Positions 27,990 to 36,888 of a DNA stretch of 64,000 bases are shown piece by piece. The notes under the pieces are model-generated. The model searched no databases and was not told the origin of the DNA. It worked only from the letters and a program-made list of their open reading frames with translations. The stretch comes from JAUXFS01 sp963772635 (lineage in GTDB: Bacteria; Pseudomonadota; Alphaproteobacteria; Rhodospirillales; Defluviicoccaceae). The translations under genes and the position numbers were made by a program. The number at the start of each line of letters is the position of its first letter. The first letter of the stretch is position 1. The DNA is taken from assembly GCA_963772635.1 (NCBI GenBank), contig CAVYYK010000031.1:1-64000 (forward strand), given 5' to 3'.

Positions 27990-29249
27990 ATGAGCTCTCC
28001 GAAACCAGTGTGGCCACGTTTTTTGGCCGCCGCCGTCGGCTTCTGGCTTGCCGCCTGCGCTTCCGACCCGCGATCGGACGCGGTTGCCGGACTCCCCGCG
28101 CCGTGTTCGACGGTCGGCGCCTGGGTCGATCCCGCTTCGGGCTCCCGCCTCGGGTACGACGATGTGATCGCGGCGCAGGCCGCGCGCCCGGTCGTGCTGC
28201 TGGGCGAAAGCCACCACGACCGACGCCATCACCGCTGGCAACTGCATACCGTCGCCGCCCTGTACGGCCGCCGGCCGGATATGATCCTCGGCTTCGAGAT
28301 GTTTCCGCGCGGGGTTCAGCCGGTGCTCGACAAGTGGGTTGCGGGAGAACTGACCACCGAGGCGTTCCTTCGCGAGGTGAACTGGCCGGAGATCTGGGGC
28401 TTCGACGCGGATCTCTACCTGCCGCTGTTCTACTTCGCACGCCAGAACCGGGTGCCGATGGTCGCGCTCAACGTCGACCGCGCCTTGGTCGCACGGGTCG
28501 GCCGGGAGGGTTGGGACGCGGTTCCGGCGGAGGATCGTGAAGGCGTCTCCGATCCGGCGCCGGCAAGCGAGGCCTACCGCCGCTCCCTCGCCCGGGTGTA
28601 CGCGATGAAACACCAACACGTCGCCGGGGCTGCCGGCACGCAGCCTTCGCCGACCGACCCGTCGGCCGAAGACCTCGCCGAGATCTTCGAGGATCCGGGT
28701 TTCCTTCGTTTCGTCGAGGCGCAGCTTACCTGGGATCGGGCGATGGCGGAAGCGCTCGCTCGCGCCCGTCGCTCCGGCGGTAGCCCACTGGTGGTCGGCA
28801 TCGTCGGCCGCGGCCACGCGGAGCACGGCTGGGGCATCCCTCGCCAACTCGACGAGCTGGGAATCCCGGATACCGCGGTGCTGCTGCCGGTCGACCGGGC
28901 GGAGGATTGCGGTATCGTGACCCCCGGCATCGCCGACGCGGTGTTCATCGTCGAGGAGATGGACGAACCGGAACGGCCGCGGCCGCGGCTCGGCATCCGG
29001 ATCGAGGCAACGGACGCGGGTGTCCGGGTCGGCCAAGTGATGCACGGCAGCGTCGCCGAAGTCGCGGGCATCAAATCCGGCGACATTATCGTCGCCGCGG
29101 CCGGTTTCCCGGTCAAGAAGGCCGGCGACCTGATCGAGATCGTCGATCGGCAGGCGCCGGGAACGTGGCTGCCGGTCGCCATCCGGCGACACGGTAAACC
29201 ACTGGAGATGATTGCCCGCTTTCCCGGCGGCGGCGAAGCGGACCGATGA
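27990..29249 (+). CDS. ChaN-family lipoprotein fused to a PDZ domain
   Basis: The 419-residue protein starts with a lipoprotein signal (FLAAAVGFWLAAC, lipobox Cys). A ChaN/EreA-like domain follows: RPVVLLGESHHDRRHHRWQL, ILGFEMFPRGVQPVLDKWVA, FDADLYLPLFYFARQNRVPM, MVALNVDRALV and VVGIVGRGHAEHGWGIP, with the conserved Glu and His residues of the family, some members of which bind haem. Residues about 330-415 form a PDZ domain (LGIRIEATDAGVRVGQVMHG). ATG 27990 is chosen for the lipoprotein signal. Its stop overlaps the next start as ATGA, so it is translationally coupled to the M1 peptidase. Confidence 0.88.
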   Translation: MSSPKPVWPRFLAAAVGFWLAACASDPRSDAVAGLPAPCSTVGAWVDPASGSRLGYDDVIAAQAARPVVLLGESHHDRRHHRWQLHTVAALYGRRPDMILGFEMFPRGVQPVLDKWVAGELTTEAFLREVNWPEIWGFDADLYLPLFYFARQNRVPMVALNVDRALVARVGREGWDAVPAEDREGVSDPAPASEAYRRSLARVYAMKHQHVAGAAGTQPSPTDPSAEDLAEIFEDPGFLRFVEAQLTWDRAMAEALARARRSGGSPLVVGIVGRGHAEHGWGIPRQLDELGIPDTAVLLPVDRAEDCGIVTPGIADAVFIVEEMDEPERPRPRLGIRIEATDAGVRVGQVMHGSVAEVAGIKSGDIIVAAAGFPVKKAGDLIEIVDRQAPGTWLPVAIRRHGKPLEMIARFPGGGEADR

Positions 29250-31234
29250 TCGGCCGGCTTCTGTCGCTCGGCCTCGCCCTCCTGGTGATCGCGGCGGCGG
29301 ATCCCTCCGGCGCCGACGATCGGTCGCGTCTTCCGCATCACGACATCGACATCCGCCTCGATCCGGACGCGGGCCGGCTCGAGGTGGTCGATAGGGTAAC
29401 GCTGGCGGGGCCGGCGACCGTCGACCTGCGGCTTGCGCCCTGGCTTCGGATCTCCGAGTTGTCGGTGGACGGCCGCCCGGTCGCGGTCGGTACCCTGGAG
29501 TCCGCGCGGCTTCCCCTGGCGGCAGGCGAAACCCGCAACGTCGTATTGACCTACGGCGGTACACTCCCGTCCGAACGCCGGTCCGCCGGCGACGGTCCGC
29601 TCATCGGACCCGAAGGATCTTACCTGCCCGCGGGCTCAGGCTGGCTTGCCGGAACCGGGCGCGACCGGGTGACCTACACCCTCACCATCACCGTCCCCCC
29701 CGGTTCCCGCGCCGTCGCCACCGGCGATCTGGTGGCGGAGGAGGACACCGGGAACGGCTACCGGGCGACGTTCGCGGCCGAGCATCCGTCGGAGCCGCCG
29801 ACGGTCTTCGCCGGCCCCTACGTTGTCGGCGAGCTTCGGCGCGATGGAATCCGCCTCCGCACCTATTTCCACCCTGATCTGACGGAGCTGTCCGACGACT
29901 ATCTCGACCGCTCGGCCGACTATATGGAGCGGTTCCAGGAGAGGATCGGACCCTATCCCTTCGACGACTTCTTCGTGATCTCGTCGCCCCTGCCGGTCGG
30001 CCTCGGGTTCCGCAACCTTACCTACGTGGGCCGCCGGGTGCTGCCGCTGCCGTTCATGCTGGACCGGTCCCTCGCCCACGAGATCCTCCACAACTGGTGG
30101 GGCAACGGGGTTTACGTGAACTATGGGAACGGGAACTGGTCCGAGGGCCTGACCACCTACATGGCCGACTACGCCCTCGCCGCCGAGCGGGGCCAAGGTG
30201 AGGCACGGGAAATGCGGCTCACCTGGCTCAGGGATTTCGCCGCGCTTCCGCCCGAGCGGGATTTTCCGCTCGCCGCGTTTACCGCCCGCCGGCACCAGGC
30301 GAGCCAGGTGGTCGGGTACGACAAGGCTGCGTTCGTCTTCCATATGCTGCGCGACGAAATCGGCCCTGCTGCGTTCGCCGCCGGCATCCGCCTGTTCTGG
30401 CAGCGCAACCGCTTTGCGACGGCGGGCTGGTCGGACCTGCGCCGCGCGTTCGAGGACGCATCGGCACGGGATCTCTCCCGTTTCTTCGAGCAGTGGGTGC
30501 AACGGTCGGGCGCGCCACGTCTCGAGCTCGTCGCCGCCCAGCCGGGGATCGGAAGCGCCGGTCATCGGGTCTCGGTGACCCTCGGCCAGGACGCCCCCGC
30601 CTACGATCTGCGGGTTCCGATCGCCGTCGAGACCGCGGACGGGGTCACCGATACCGTTGTCGCCCTGACCGGCCGGCAAAGCTCGACGAAGATCGAGGTC
30701 GGCGGCCTCCCCCTCGCGGTGTCCGTCGACCCGGATTACCAGGTGTTTCGCCGTCTCGCGCCGGAGGAAACGCCACCGATCCTCAGAGAAATCACCCTCG
30801 CCCCATCGACGACGGTCGTCGTCGCAACGGAGACTGACGAAGCCGACGCCGCGGCGCGGGTGCTGGCGACGAGACTGCTCGACCGGGCGGCCCGGTTCGC
30901 GGTACCCGCCGCCGCGGAAGCGGACGGAGCGCCGCTTTTGGTGATCGGCACCCGGCCGGCGGTCGGTCGGGCGATGGCGGAGACCGGCCTCGGGGCGGTC
31001 CCCGAAAATCTCGCCGGACATGGAACGGCGCAGGTGTGGGCGGGGCGCCGTCCGGACGGCCGCGTGTTCGCCGTGGTCGCCGCCGACGACGCCGACGCGC
31101 TGGCCTCTCTCCACCGCCCGCTTCCCCACTACGGCCGGATGAGCTACCTCGCCTTCGACGGGGCCAGAGCCTTGCTCAAGGGGATCTGGCCGGCCGGTGA
31201 GAACCCCCTGACCCGCAGTCTGGCACAGCCATAG
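29246..31234 (+). CDS. Exported M1-family (gluzincin) metallopeptidase
   Basis: The 662-residue protein has a signal peptide (LLSLGLALLVIAAADPSGA), an N-terminal beta domain (HDIDIRLDPDAGRLEVVDRV) and a catalytic domain with HEILH near residue 277 and the third zinc ligand Glu 18 residues later (NWSEGLTTYMADY), the M1 pattern. The aminopeptidase GAMEN exopeptidase motif is not present; LGFRNLTYVG occupies its place, so it may not be a classic aminopeptidase. A final C-terminal domain is beta-rich. Coupling to the ChaN-PDZ lipoprotein suggests joint envelope proteolysis. Confidence 0.88.
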   Translation: MIGRLLSLGLALLVIAAADPSGADDRSRLPHHDIDIRLDPDAGRLEVVDRVTLAGPATVDLRLAPWLRISELSVDGRPVAVGTLESARLPLAAGETRNVVLTYGGTLPSERRSAGDGPLIGPEGSYLPAGSGWLAGTGRDRVTYTLTITVPPGSRAVATGDLVAEEDTGNGYRATFAAEHPSEPPTVFAGPYVVGELRRDGIRLRTYFHPDLTELSDDYLDRSADYMERFQERIGPYPFDDFFVISSPLPVGLGFRNLTYVGRRVLPLPFMLDRSLAHEILHNWWGNGVYVNYGNGNWSEGLTTYMADYALAAERGQGEAREMRLTWLRDFAALPPERDFPLAAFTARRHQASQVVGYDKAAFVFHMLRDEIGPAAFAAGIRLFWQRNRFATAGWSDLRRAFEDASARDLSRFFEQWVQRSGAPRLELVAAQPGIGSAGHRVSVTLGQDAPAYDLRVPIAVETADGVTDTVVALTGRQSSTKIEVGGLPLAVSVDPDYQVFRRLAPEETPPILREITLAPSTTVVVATETDEADAAARVLATRLLDRAARFAVPAAAEADGAPLLVIGTRPAVGRAMAETGLGAVPENLAGHGTAQVWAGRRPDGRVFAVVAADDADALASLHRPLPHYGRMSYLAFDGARALLKGIWPAGENPLTRSLAQP

Positions 31235-31263
31235 CGATTGGGAAGGCAGGCGACGCCGGCTTA

Positions 31264-31525
31264 TACCAAAGCTCACTGATAATGACTCATCGTGACACCC
31301 TTTCGGGTCTTCCGGCCAGGAGTGGGTCGCGAGGTGATGCTGAAGCATCATGAGCGGCGCAGGACGCCGTCCGGAAGCCCCGAAAGGGCGCCCTGCGGGT
31401 CGTGTTTCCGGCCCGCTCGGGGCGTCGCGAACGCTCGACGATGGGTCGCCATCGCCTTTGCATCCGCTCCTGCCGAGCGGGCCGGAAACACGATCACGAT
31501 GGGTCATTATCAGTGAGCTTTGGTA
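31264..31525. mobile_element. MITE-like non-autonomous element with inverted terminal repeats
   Basis: The 262-bp element begins TACCAAAGCTCACTGATAAT and ends in the inverted copy; the arms match over about 23 bases before the first mismatch and resume after it. Both sides carry TTA (31261-31263 and 31526-31528), a possible 3-bp target duplication. It has no coding capacity. A diverged copy of one half lies at 56509-56640, and a single arm at 23587. Confidence 0.72.
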
Positions 31526-31588
31526 TTAGTGACACATGGAGGATCTTCCTGTAGACAGGCTGGAAACGTCTCGAACGCCGAAGCTCGG

Positions 31589-31611
31589 AGCGCCGCCACG
31601 TGGGCGGCGCT
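31589..31611. other. Stem-loop AGCGCCGCC/GGCGGCGCT
   Basis: A perfect 9-bp stem around a 5-base loop, without a T tract on either strand. It may be a Rho-type or transcript-stabilising hairpin between the MITE and the HAD gene. Confidence 0.4.
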
Positions 31612-31681
31612 GCTTTGACGGCGACCCGGCGAAGAAACAAAAACAGGGTAGGATGCGACCTATGGCAAAGGCAGGTGAGCC

Positions 31682-32809
31682 GTGAACGAGCGAGTGTCGC
31701 AAGTCGGTCAACCCGCATCGGACGTGCCCCTGTTCGTCGACATGGACGGGGTCCTGGTCCACACCGACACGACGGTGGAAGCGGCGTTCGCGCTCATTCG
31801 CAAGAACCCGGTCTACGCTCTCGCCCTGCCATGGTGGCTGTTGAGCGGACGGGCGAAGCTAAAGCGCGAGATCGCCGGGCGCGTCGACATCGAACCGGAA
31901 AAGCTTCCCTACAACCACGGCTTCATCAGCTTCCTCAAAACCGAGAAGGCATCCGGCCGGCGGCTGATCCTGGCCACCGCCGCCGACGTCGCCTACGGGG
32001 AACGGGTCGCCGCCCACCTGGGGCTGTTCGACGCGGTTCTCGGATCGGACGGAGAGGTCGACCTGGCGGGATCGCGCAAGCTCGAAGGTATTCAAAGCTT
32101 CGTCGGCGGAGGCGCTTTCGATTACGCCGGCAATCACATGCAGGACCTCAAGGTCTTCGAGCACGCACGCAAGGCGATCGTCGTCAACCCGGAACCCGCG
32201 GTCCGGCGAGCCGTCGCCGAAAAACCCGAGATCGACCGGATCTTCGACGACGGCCTGCAAACCTACGAGGACTACTTCCAAGCGTTGCATCCGCGGCGGT
32301 GGCTGATGAACCTGCTCGTTCTGCTGCCGGTCCTGGTCGCCGCCGAACCCACCAATCCCTGGATCTGGCTGCAGGCGGTGGTGGCGGCCGTGGCCTTTTG
32401 TCTGTTCGCTTCGTCGCTCTACCTCTTCGACGATTTCCTCAACCTGCCGCAACGCCGGATGCTGCCGGCGGACGCCCACAGTCCGGTTGTCGCCGGCAAG
32501 GTCCTCGCCGACCGGGTGGCGCCGATGATCCCGGTGCTTTTCCTCGCCGGGTCCGTGATCGCGGCGGTGCTGTCGGGCGGACTGCTGGCGATGCTGGGGT
32601 TGTTCCTGTTCGTCTGGGTGCTGGGCTCGATGACCGCGGCGCATGCCGCTGCCGCGGGGATCCTGGCCTCCGGCCTGCTGTCGGCGATCCGCGTCCTCGC
32701 GGGCGGGACGGCGATCGCCGCCCTTCCGCCGATGTGGTTGATCGGAATCGGCCTGCTGGTCGGCGCCGTCGTCGAACTGGCGAGAGCCCGCAAACTGGGT
32801 TTCGTCTGA
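31682..32809 (+). CDS. HAD-family phosphatase domain joined to a UbiA-like membrane region
   Basis: The 375-residue protein has an N-terminal HAD domain (LFVDMDGVLVHTDTTVEAAF with DxDG, RRLILATAADVAYGERVAAH, KAIVVNPEPAVRRAVAE) and about six membrane helices from residue 205. The HAD-UbiA arrangement is known from prenyltransferases, where the HAD part may release pyrophosphate. Here the first aspartate-rich motif is degenerate (SLYLFDDFLNLPQRR) and the protein is shorter than the usual 470-500 residues. It may be inactive as a prenyltransferase or truncated. Confidence 0.72.
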   Translation: MNERVSQVGQPASDVPLFVDMDGVLVHTDTTVEAAFALIRKNPVYALALPWWLLSGRAKLKREIAGRVDIEPEKLPYNHGFISFLKTEKASGRRLILATAADVAYGERVAAHLGLFDAVLGSDGEVDLAGSRKLEGIQSFVGGGAFDYAGNHMQDLKVFEHARKAIVVNPEPAVRRAVAEKPEIDRIFDDGLQTYEDYFQALHPRRWLMNLLVLLPVLVAAEPTNPWIWLQAVVAAVAFCLFASSLYLFDDFLNLPQRRMLPADAHSPVVAGKVLADRVAPMIPVLFLAGSVIAAVLSGGLLAMLGLFLFVWVLGSMTAAHAAAAGILASGLLSAIRVLAGGTAIAALPPMWLIGIGLLVGAVVELARARKLGFV

Positions 32810-33151
32810 GCGTCTCCCAGTCTCCTCGCCCAATTCCGGAAGCTTCCGCCCTATCGGCCCAACGGCCGCCTCCGAGCCCGCGTCCGGATTTCCGGCTGAA
32901 CGCGTCACAACCACTTCGTGATCGTCATAGACGAGAATCACGCCGACCAGTGCAGCTAAAAGTGATGCAGATCGGCAACATCACCCCATTTGGGTGATAA
33001 AAAGAGTTGCAAAGGACGACTCGCTTGTGATTCATTGGATTATGACCACAATATGTTGAAGCCCAAGGGAATGCGAACCCCAAATATACGGAAAGCACTA
33101 GAGCTTGAAAGAGACCGGGAGGGTCAAGCACAACCTGACGGAGAGCCCGCG
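32810..33151. other. Upstream region of the sensor kinase
   Basis: No gene is seen; the ATG at 32990 would add 54 residues without similarity to the kinase and starts inside the palindrome at 32980-32998, so it is not used. Confidence 0.4.
32980..32998. promoter_or_regulatory. Palindrome ATCACCC-N5-GGGTGAT, candidate operator
   Basis: Perfect 7-bp arms around CATTT, 154 bases upstream of the sensor kinase start and followed by an A-rich stretch. It belongs to a loose set of CCC-N4/5-GGG palindromes in this window. Confidence 0.45.
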
Positions 33152-34681
33152 ATGTCCGCGCCGTCCGTGACCAAGGCTCGACACGACGGGCGGGCGCCCG
33201 CAGCCCGTGAGAGATGGTTGACGGCCGCCCTCGACTCGAGCGCCGAGGGGGTATCGGTGTGGGACGCGGACCACCGTCTGGTGTACTGCAACGACCGGTT
33301 CCGCGACGCCTACCCGACGATCGCCGGCCAGCTCATCCCGGGGGCGGACCTGAAAGGCTTACTGGGCAAGGCGGTGAAGGCCGGTCAGTTTCGGATCGAC
33401 GGCCCCGCCGAACAGTGGATCGAGGACCACGTCCCCGGTCGCGGAAGCGACGGCGGGATCCGGGAACATCGGCTCGACGACGGCCGCTGGCTGCTCGCGA
33501 CCGAACGGCGGACGGCGGACGGCGGCCTGGTGTGGACGGTGAGCGACGTCACCGAGCACAAGCTGACGGAGGAAACCCTGACGCTGCTCACCCGCGCCGT
33601 CGAGGAGAGCCCGTCGATCGTCGTCATCACCGATCCCGCCGGGGTCATCGAATACGTCAATCCCAGGTTCACCGAGGTCACCGGCTACGACGCCGGCGAG
33701 GTCATCGGCCACAGCGCCGCCATCCTCAAATCCGGGGATGCGTCGCTGAAGGACGACAAGCGCGTGTGGGCCACCCTGGCCACCGGAGAGCCGTGGCGCG
33801 GCCGGCAGCGCAACCGCCGCAAGGATGGGTCCGCGTACCATACCGACGCGTCGATCTCGCCGGTCAAGTCCGCCGACGGGTCGATCACCCACTTCGTCAG
33901 CGTCGAGGCCGACCTCACCGAACGGCTCGAGGCGGAGGAGCAGGCACAGGCGCATCGACAACAGCTGAACCGCTACATGCGCATCGCCACCATCGGCGAA
34001 ATGGGTGCCACCCTGGCCCATGAGCTCAATCAGCCGATTGCCGCCGTGGTCAACTACTGCCGCGGCGCGCTGCGCCGGCTGGGGTCGGGATCGTGGACCC
34101 CCGACGAGTTGGCCGAGGCGCTCGAGGAGGCGTACGGCGAGGCTCGACGGGCGAGTGAGATCCTCAACAATATCGCCCGGTTCGTGCGCCCTTCGACCCG
34201 GCGCAAAGACGCCGGGGACATCAATGCGATCATCCGCTCGGCGGTCCGTCTGGTCGAAAAGGATCTGCGACGCCACCGGATCGACCTGGTGCTCGATCTC
34301 GCGCCGGATCTGCCGCCGGTGACCGTCACCGCCGTCGAGGTCGAGCAGACCCTGCTCAATCTGCTTCGCAACGGCATCGATGCCGTTTCCGAAAAGCGTT
34401 CCGGCGAGGGCACCATCGTCATCCGGTCGGCCCTGCTCGGCGCCGACACCCTCGGTATCAGTGTGCAGGACAACGGCGGGGGTTTCCCCCTCGACGTCGC
34501 CGAGCACGCCTTCGATCCGTTCTTCACGACCAAACCGGAAGGAATGGGGATGGGCTTGGCGATCTCCCGCTCGATCATCGAGACGCACGGCGGACGGGTC
34601 TGGGTCGAAGCCAACCCGGGCGGCGGCGCCGGCGTCCATTTCACCCTGCCGGTCAGAGAGGTTCGCCATGCAGCCGCATGA
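33152..34681 (+). CDS. PAS-PAS sensor histidine kinase (FixL/DctS type)
   Basis: The 509-residue protein has two PAS domains (SAEGVSVWDADHRLVYCNDR at about 25-140; VEESPSIVVITDPAGVIEYV with VTGYDAGEVIG at about 150-270), a HisKA helix with the phospho-accepting His in GATLAHELNQPIAAVVNYCR, and a HATPase domain (QTLLNLLRNGIDA, QDNGGGFPL, GMGMGLAISRSIIE). No membrane segment is present, so it is cytoplasmic. No haem-binding His pattern of FixL is evident. The ATG at 33152 has GGAG upstream. The stop overlaps the response regulator gene, its likely partner. Confidence 0.9.
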   Translation: MSAPSVTKARHDGRAPAARERWLTAALDSSAEGVSVWDADHRLVYCNDRFRDAYPTIAGQLIPGADLKGLLGKAVKAGQFRIDGPAEQWIEDHVPGRGSDGGIREHRLDDGRWLLATERRTADGGLVWTVSDVTEHKLTEETLTLLTRAVEESPSIVVITDPAGVIEYVNPRFTEVTGYDAGEVIGHSAAILKSGDASLKDDKRVWATLATGEPWRGRQRNRRKDGSAYHTDASISPVKSADGSITHFVSVEADLTERLEAEEQAQAHRQQLNRYMRIATIGEMGATLAHELNQPIAAVVNYCRGALRRLGSGSWTPDELAEALEEAYGEARRASEILNNIARFVRPSTRRKDAGDINAIIRSAVRLVEKDLRRHRIDLVLDLAPDLPPVTVTAVEVEQTLLNLLRNGIDAVSEKRSGEGTIVIRSALLGADTLGISVQDNGGGFPLDVAEHAFDPFFTTKPEGMGMGLAISRSIIETHGGRVWVEANPGGGAGVHFTLPVREVRHAAA

Positions 34682-35295
34682 CTCGACCGTCTTCGTCGTC
34701 GACGACCACGGCGGCATCCGAAAATCGCTCCGCTTTCTGATCGAGTCCGCGGGACTACAGACGGAGGGCTACGCCTCCGCCGAGGAGTTTCTCGGCAACT
34801 ACCAGCCGTTCCGGGTCGGCTGCCTGGTCCTCGACGTCCAGATGCCGGGGATGACCGGCCTCCAGTTGCTCGAGGAACTGGCCGAGCACGGAGACTACCG
34901 CCCGGCGGTGGTGATCACCGGGCACGCCGACGTGACCACCGCGGTCCGGGCGATGAAGGCCGGCGCGGTCGACTTCCTGCCGAAGCCGTTCGACGACGAG
35001 GACTTGCTGGAGCGGGTCCAGCAGTGCATCGAGCTCGAACTCCCAATGGCGCCGTTGGCGGACCGAAGCGATCGAGGTGGTCAAACGATTGGGCACCCTG
35101 ACGCCGCGTGAGCGAGAAGTCATGGACCTGGTGGTGGCCGGCCGCCACACCAAGGAGATCGCCGCCAGCCTCGAACTCAGCCCCAGCACGGTCGAGTACC
35201 ATCGCCACAACGTCATGCAGAAAATGGAAGCCCGCTCGTCGGTCGACCTGACCCGAATGGCCTCGCTCTGCCGGAAGCTCCGCGGAACGCCCTAG
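34668..35295 (+). CDS. FixJ-type response regulator, frameshifted here
   Basis: The first frame encodes a receiver domain (STVFVVDDHGGIRKSLRFLI, phospho-Asp in CLVLDVQMPGMTG, AVVITGHADVTTAVRAMKAG, FLPKPFDD). The second frame encodes a LuxR-type helix-turn-helix (LTPREREVMDLVVAGRHTKE, SPSTVEYHRHNVMQKM). They join near 35042-35044 at a CCC run; removing one C gives a continuous protein of 208 residues, the normal FixJ length. The gene overlaps the kinase gene by 14 bases, as expected for a pair. I regard it as intact in nature. Confidence 0.85.
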
Positions 35296-35406
35296 GAGCC
35301 ACTTTGCCGAGACAATCCACAGCCCCTACGGAATCTCTTGATTTTGGCTCGAAAACAACTTAAACTTGTACTCGTTTAGAAGTTCATCTACTTAGGGGGA
35401 TCCTAA

Positions 35407-35769
35407 ATGGAACCACGTCTACCCCGTCCGGAAGAGCTCAATCCGGCCGAACAGAAGGCCTATGCCTTGTCCCGGGCGGCGCTCGCCCTCGATCAGGCCC
35501 GTCAAGCCCGCCAGTCCGACCAGGACCCGGTGACCATCGTCGAGGCGCTGAACCACAACGTCGAGTTGTGGGTCGGCATCCAGTCGATGGTCAAGGCCGC
35601 CAACGGCTCGCTGCCCGAGGAGGTCAAATCCAACCTGTGGAAGCTCGGCGATTTCGTCATCGGCACCACGTTCAGGCATGGCCACGACATCGCCGACCAG
35701 GCGCTCGAGACCCTGATCAACATCAACCTGCAGATTTCCGAAGGCCTGCTCGAAGGTCAGGCCGCCTAG
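35407..35769 (+). CDS. flaF: Flagellar biosynthesis regulator FlaF
   Basis: This 120-residue soluble helical protein matches FlaF: KAYALSRAALALDQARQA, EALNHNVELWVGIQSMVKAA, LPEEVKSNLWKLGDFVIGTT and ALETLININLQISEGL. In alphaproteobacteria FlaF promotes flagellin synthesis and export and works with the repressor FlbT. No flagellin or flbT lies beside it in this window. ATG 35407 is preceded by AGGGGGATCC. The gene has its own strong terminator, so it is probably transcribed alone. Confidence 0.85.
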   Translation: MEPRLPRPEELNPAEQKAYALSRAALALDQARQARQSDQDPVTIVEALNHNVELWVGIQSMVKAANGSLPEEVKSNLWKLGDFVIGTTFRHGHDIADQALETLININLQISEGLLEGQAA

Positions 35770-35823
35770 ACAGCGTCTCCCGCGCCGATCCTCTGTTGAC
35801 CCCCATGGCAGAGGAGCGGACTA

Positions 35824-35863
35824 GAACCCGGGTCGTCGGACCTCGCGACCCGGGTTCTTTTTT
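35824..35863 (+). terminator. Strong intrinsic terminator after flaF
   Basis: A perfect 12-bp stem GAACCCGGGTCG/CGACCCGGGTTC around a 10-base loop, followed by six T. Confidence 0.92.
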
Positions 35864-35953
35864 CCTCCGTTTCATCAAAAGCCGGCACCGCCGAAACCGG
35901 GTCGCGCATGTTATGATCGGCCTTTGTTGCGGCGAGAGAATGGAACGGGCCCG

Positions 35954-36760
35954 ATGGGTGTCGCCAGCATGCCGATGTACGACCTGCCCGAGGTCCGCGG
36001 AGCCCTCGACGGTCTGTGGGATGGCCTCGCCCGCCACCTGCGGCGCGAGGGGGTCGCCGGTGTCCCCGACCGGATCGTCCACGACCGCCCTTTCCGCGAG
36101 TTGTGGACCGATCCGGACCTGCGGTTCAGCCAGTGCTGCGGTTACGACCTGGTCAACGGCTACGCGAACACGCTTCAGCCGATCGCGACGCCGCACTTCG
36201 ACGCGCCGGAGTGCGAGGGATGCGAATACGCCAGCGTCATCGTCGTCCGCGAGGATTGCGCCGCGGCCGACGTTTCCGAGATGCGGGGCGCGGTCTGCGC
36301 GGTCAACGAGCACAACTCGCACTCGGGCATGAACGCCCTACGGGCGCTGGTGGCGCCGGCAAGCCGTGACGGCCGCTTCTTCTCCAGGGTCGAAACCAGC
36401 GGCGCCCACGCCGCCAGCGTCGAGATGGTCGGGAACGGTGGCGCCGACATCGCCGCGATCGACTGCGTCACCTATGCCCTGCTCCAGCGCCATCGGCCCG
36501 CCGCGCTCGCCGGCGTCCGCAAACTCTGCCGAACGGAAAGAGCCCCTGCGCTGCCATACGTCACCCGCCGGACGGTGGACGCGGACACGGTCGCGCGGAT
36601 GCGCACGGCGCTGTTCCGGACCTTCGCCGATCCGAAGCTGGCCGCGGCACGTGAGGCGCTGCTGCTGAAGGACGTCGAAGTGATCCCCGTTTCCGCCTAC
36701 CGGCGGATCACCGCGTTCCAGGACCTCGCGGCGCGTCACGGCTTTCCGCGGCTGAACTGA
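35954..36760 (+). CDS. PhnD/phosphonate-type substrate-binding-fold protein without a signal peptide
   Basis: The 268-residue protein has the periplasmic-binding fold of the PhnD family: MYDLPEVRGALDGLWDGLAR, RFSQCCGYDLVNGYANTLQP, VCAVNEHNSHSGMNALRALV, ETSGAHAASVEMVGNGGADI and AAIDCVTYALLQRHRP. No export signal is present, so a cytoplasmic role is likely, and no transporter genes flank it. Such stand-alone members are frequent in proteobacteria and unassigned. Start 35954 or 35969 cannot be separated. Confidence 0.78.
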   Translation: MGVASMPMYDLPEVRGALDGLWDGLARHLRREGVAGVPDRIVHDRPFRELWTDPDLRFSQCCGYDLVNGYANTLQPIATPHFDAPECEGCEYASVIVVREDCAAADVSEMRGAVCAVNEHNSHSGMNALRALVAPASRDGRFFSRVETSGAHAASVEMVGNGGADIAAIDCVTYALLQRHRPAALAGVRKLCRTERAPALPYVTRRTVDADTVARMRTALFRTFADPKLAAAREALLLKDVEVIPVSAYRRITAFQDLAARHGFPRLN

Positions 36761-36888
36761 CGTTCAGGCACCTCGGCGCCATCGCCCCCGGATGCGAGCC
36801 GATATCCCTGCAAAATGTTGACCGTGCAAAGGTCACGGCGGTAAGGCAAGTTCGGTCACTCTCTTTTTGGGATCGGAACGTTCGGGGA

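Noticed and set aside
31592..31720. Short minus-strand frames near the MITE
   Set aside because: They overlap the hairpin and the start of the HAD gene and show no features.
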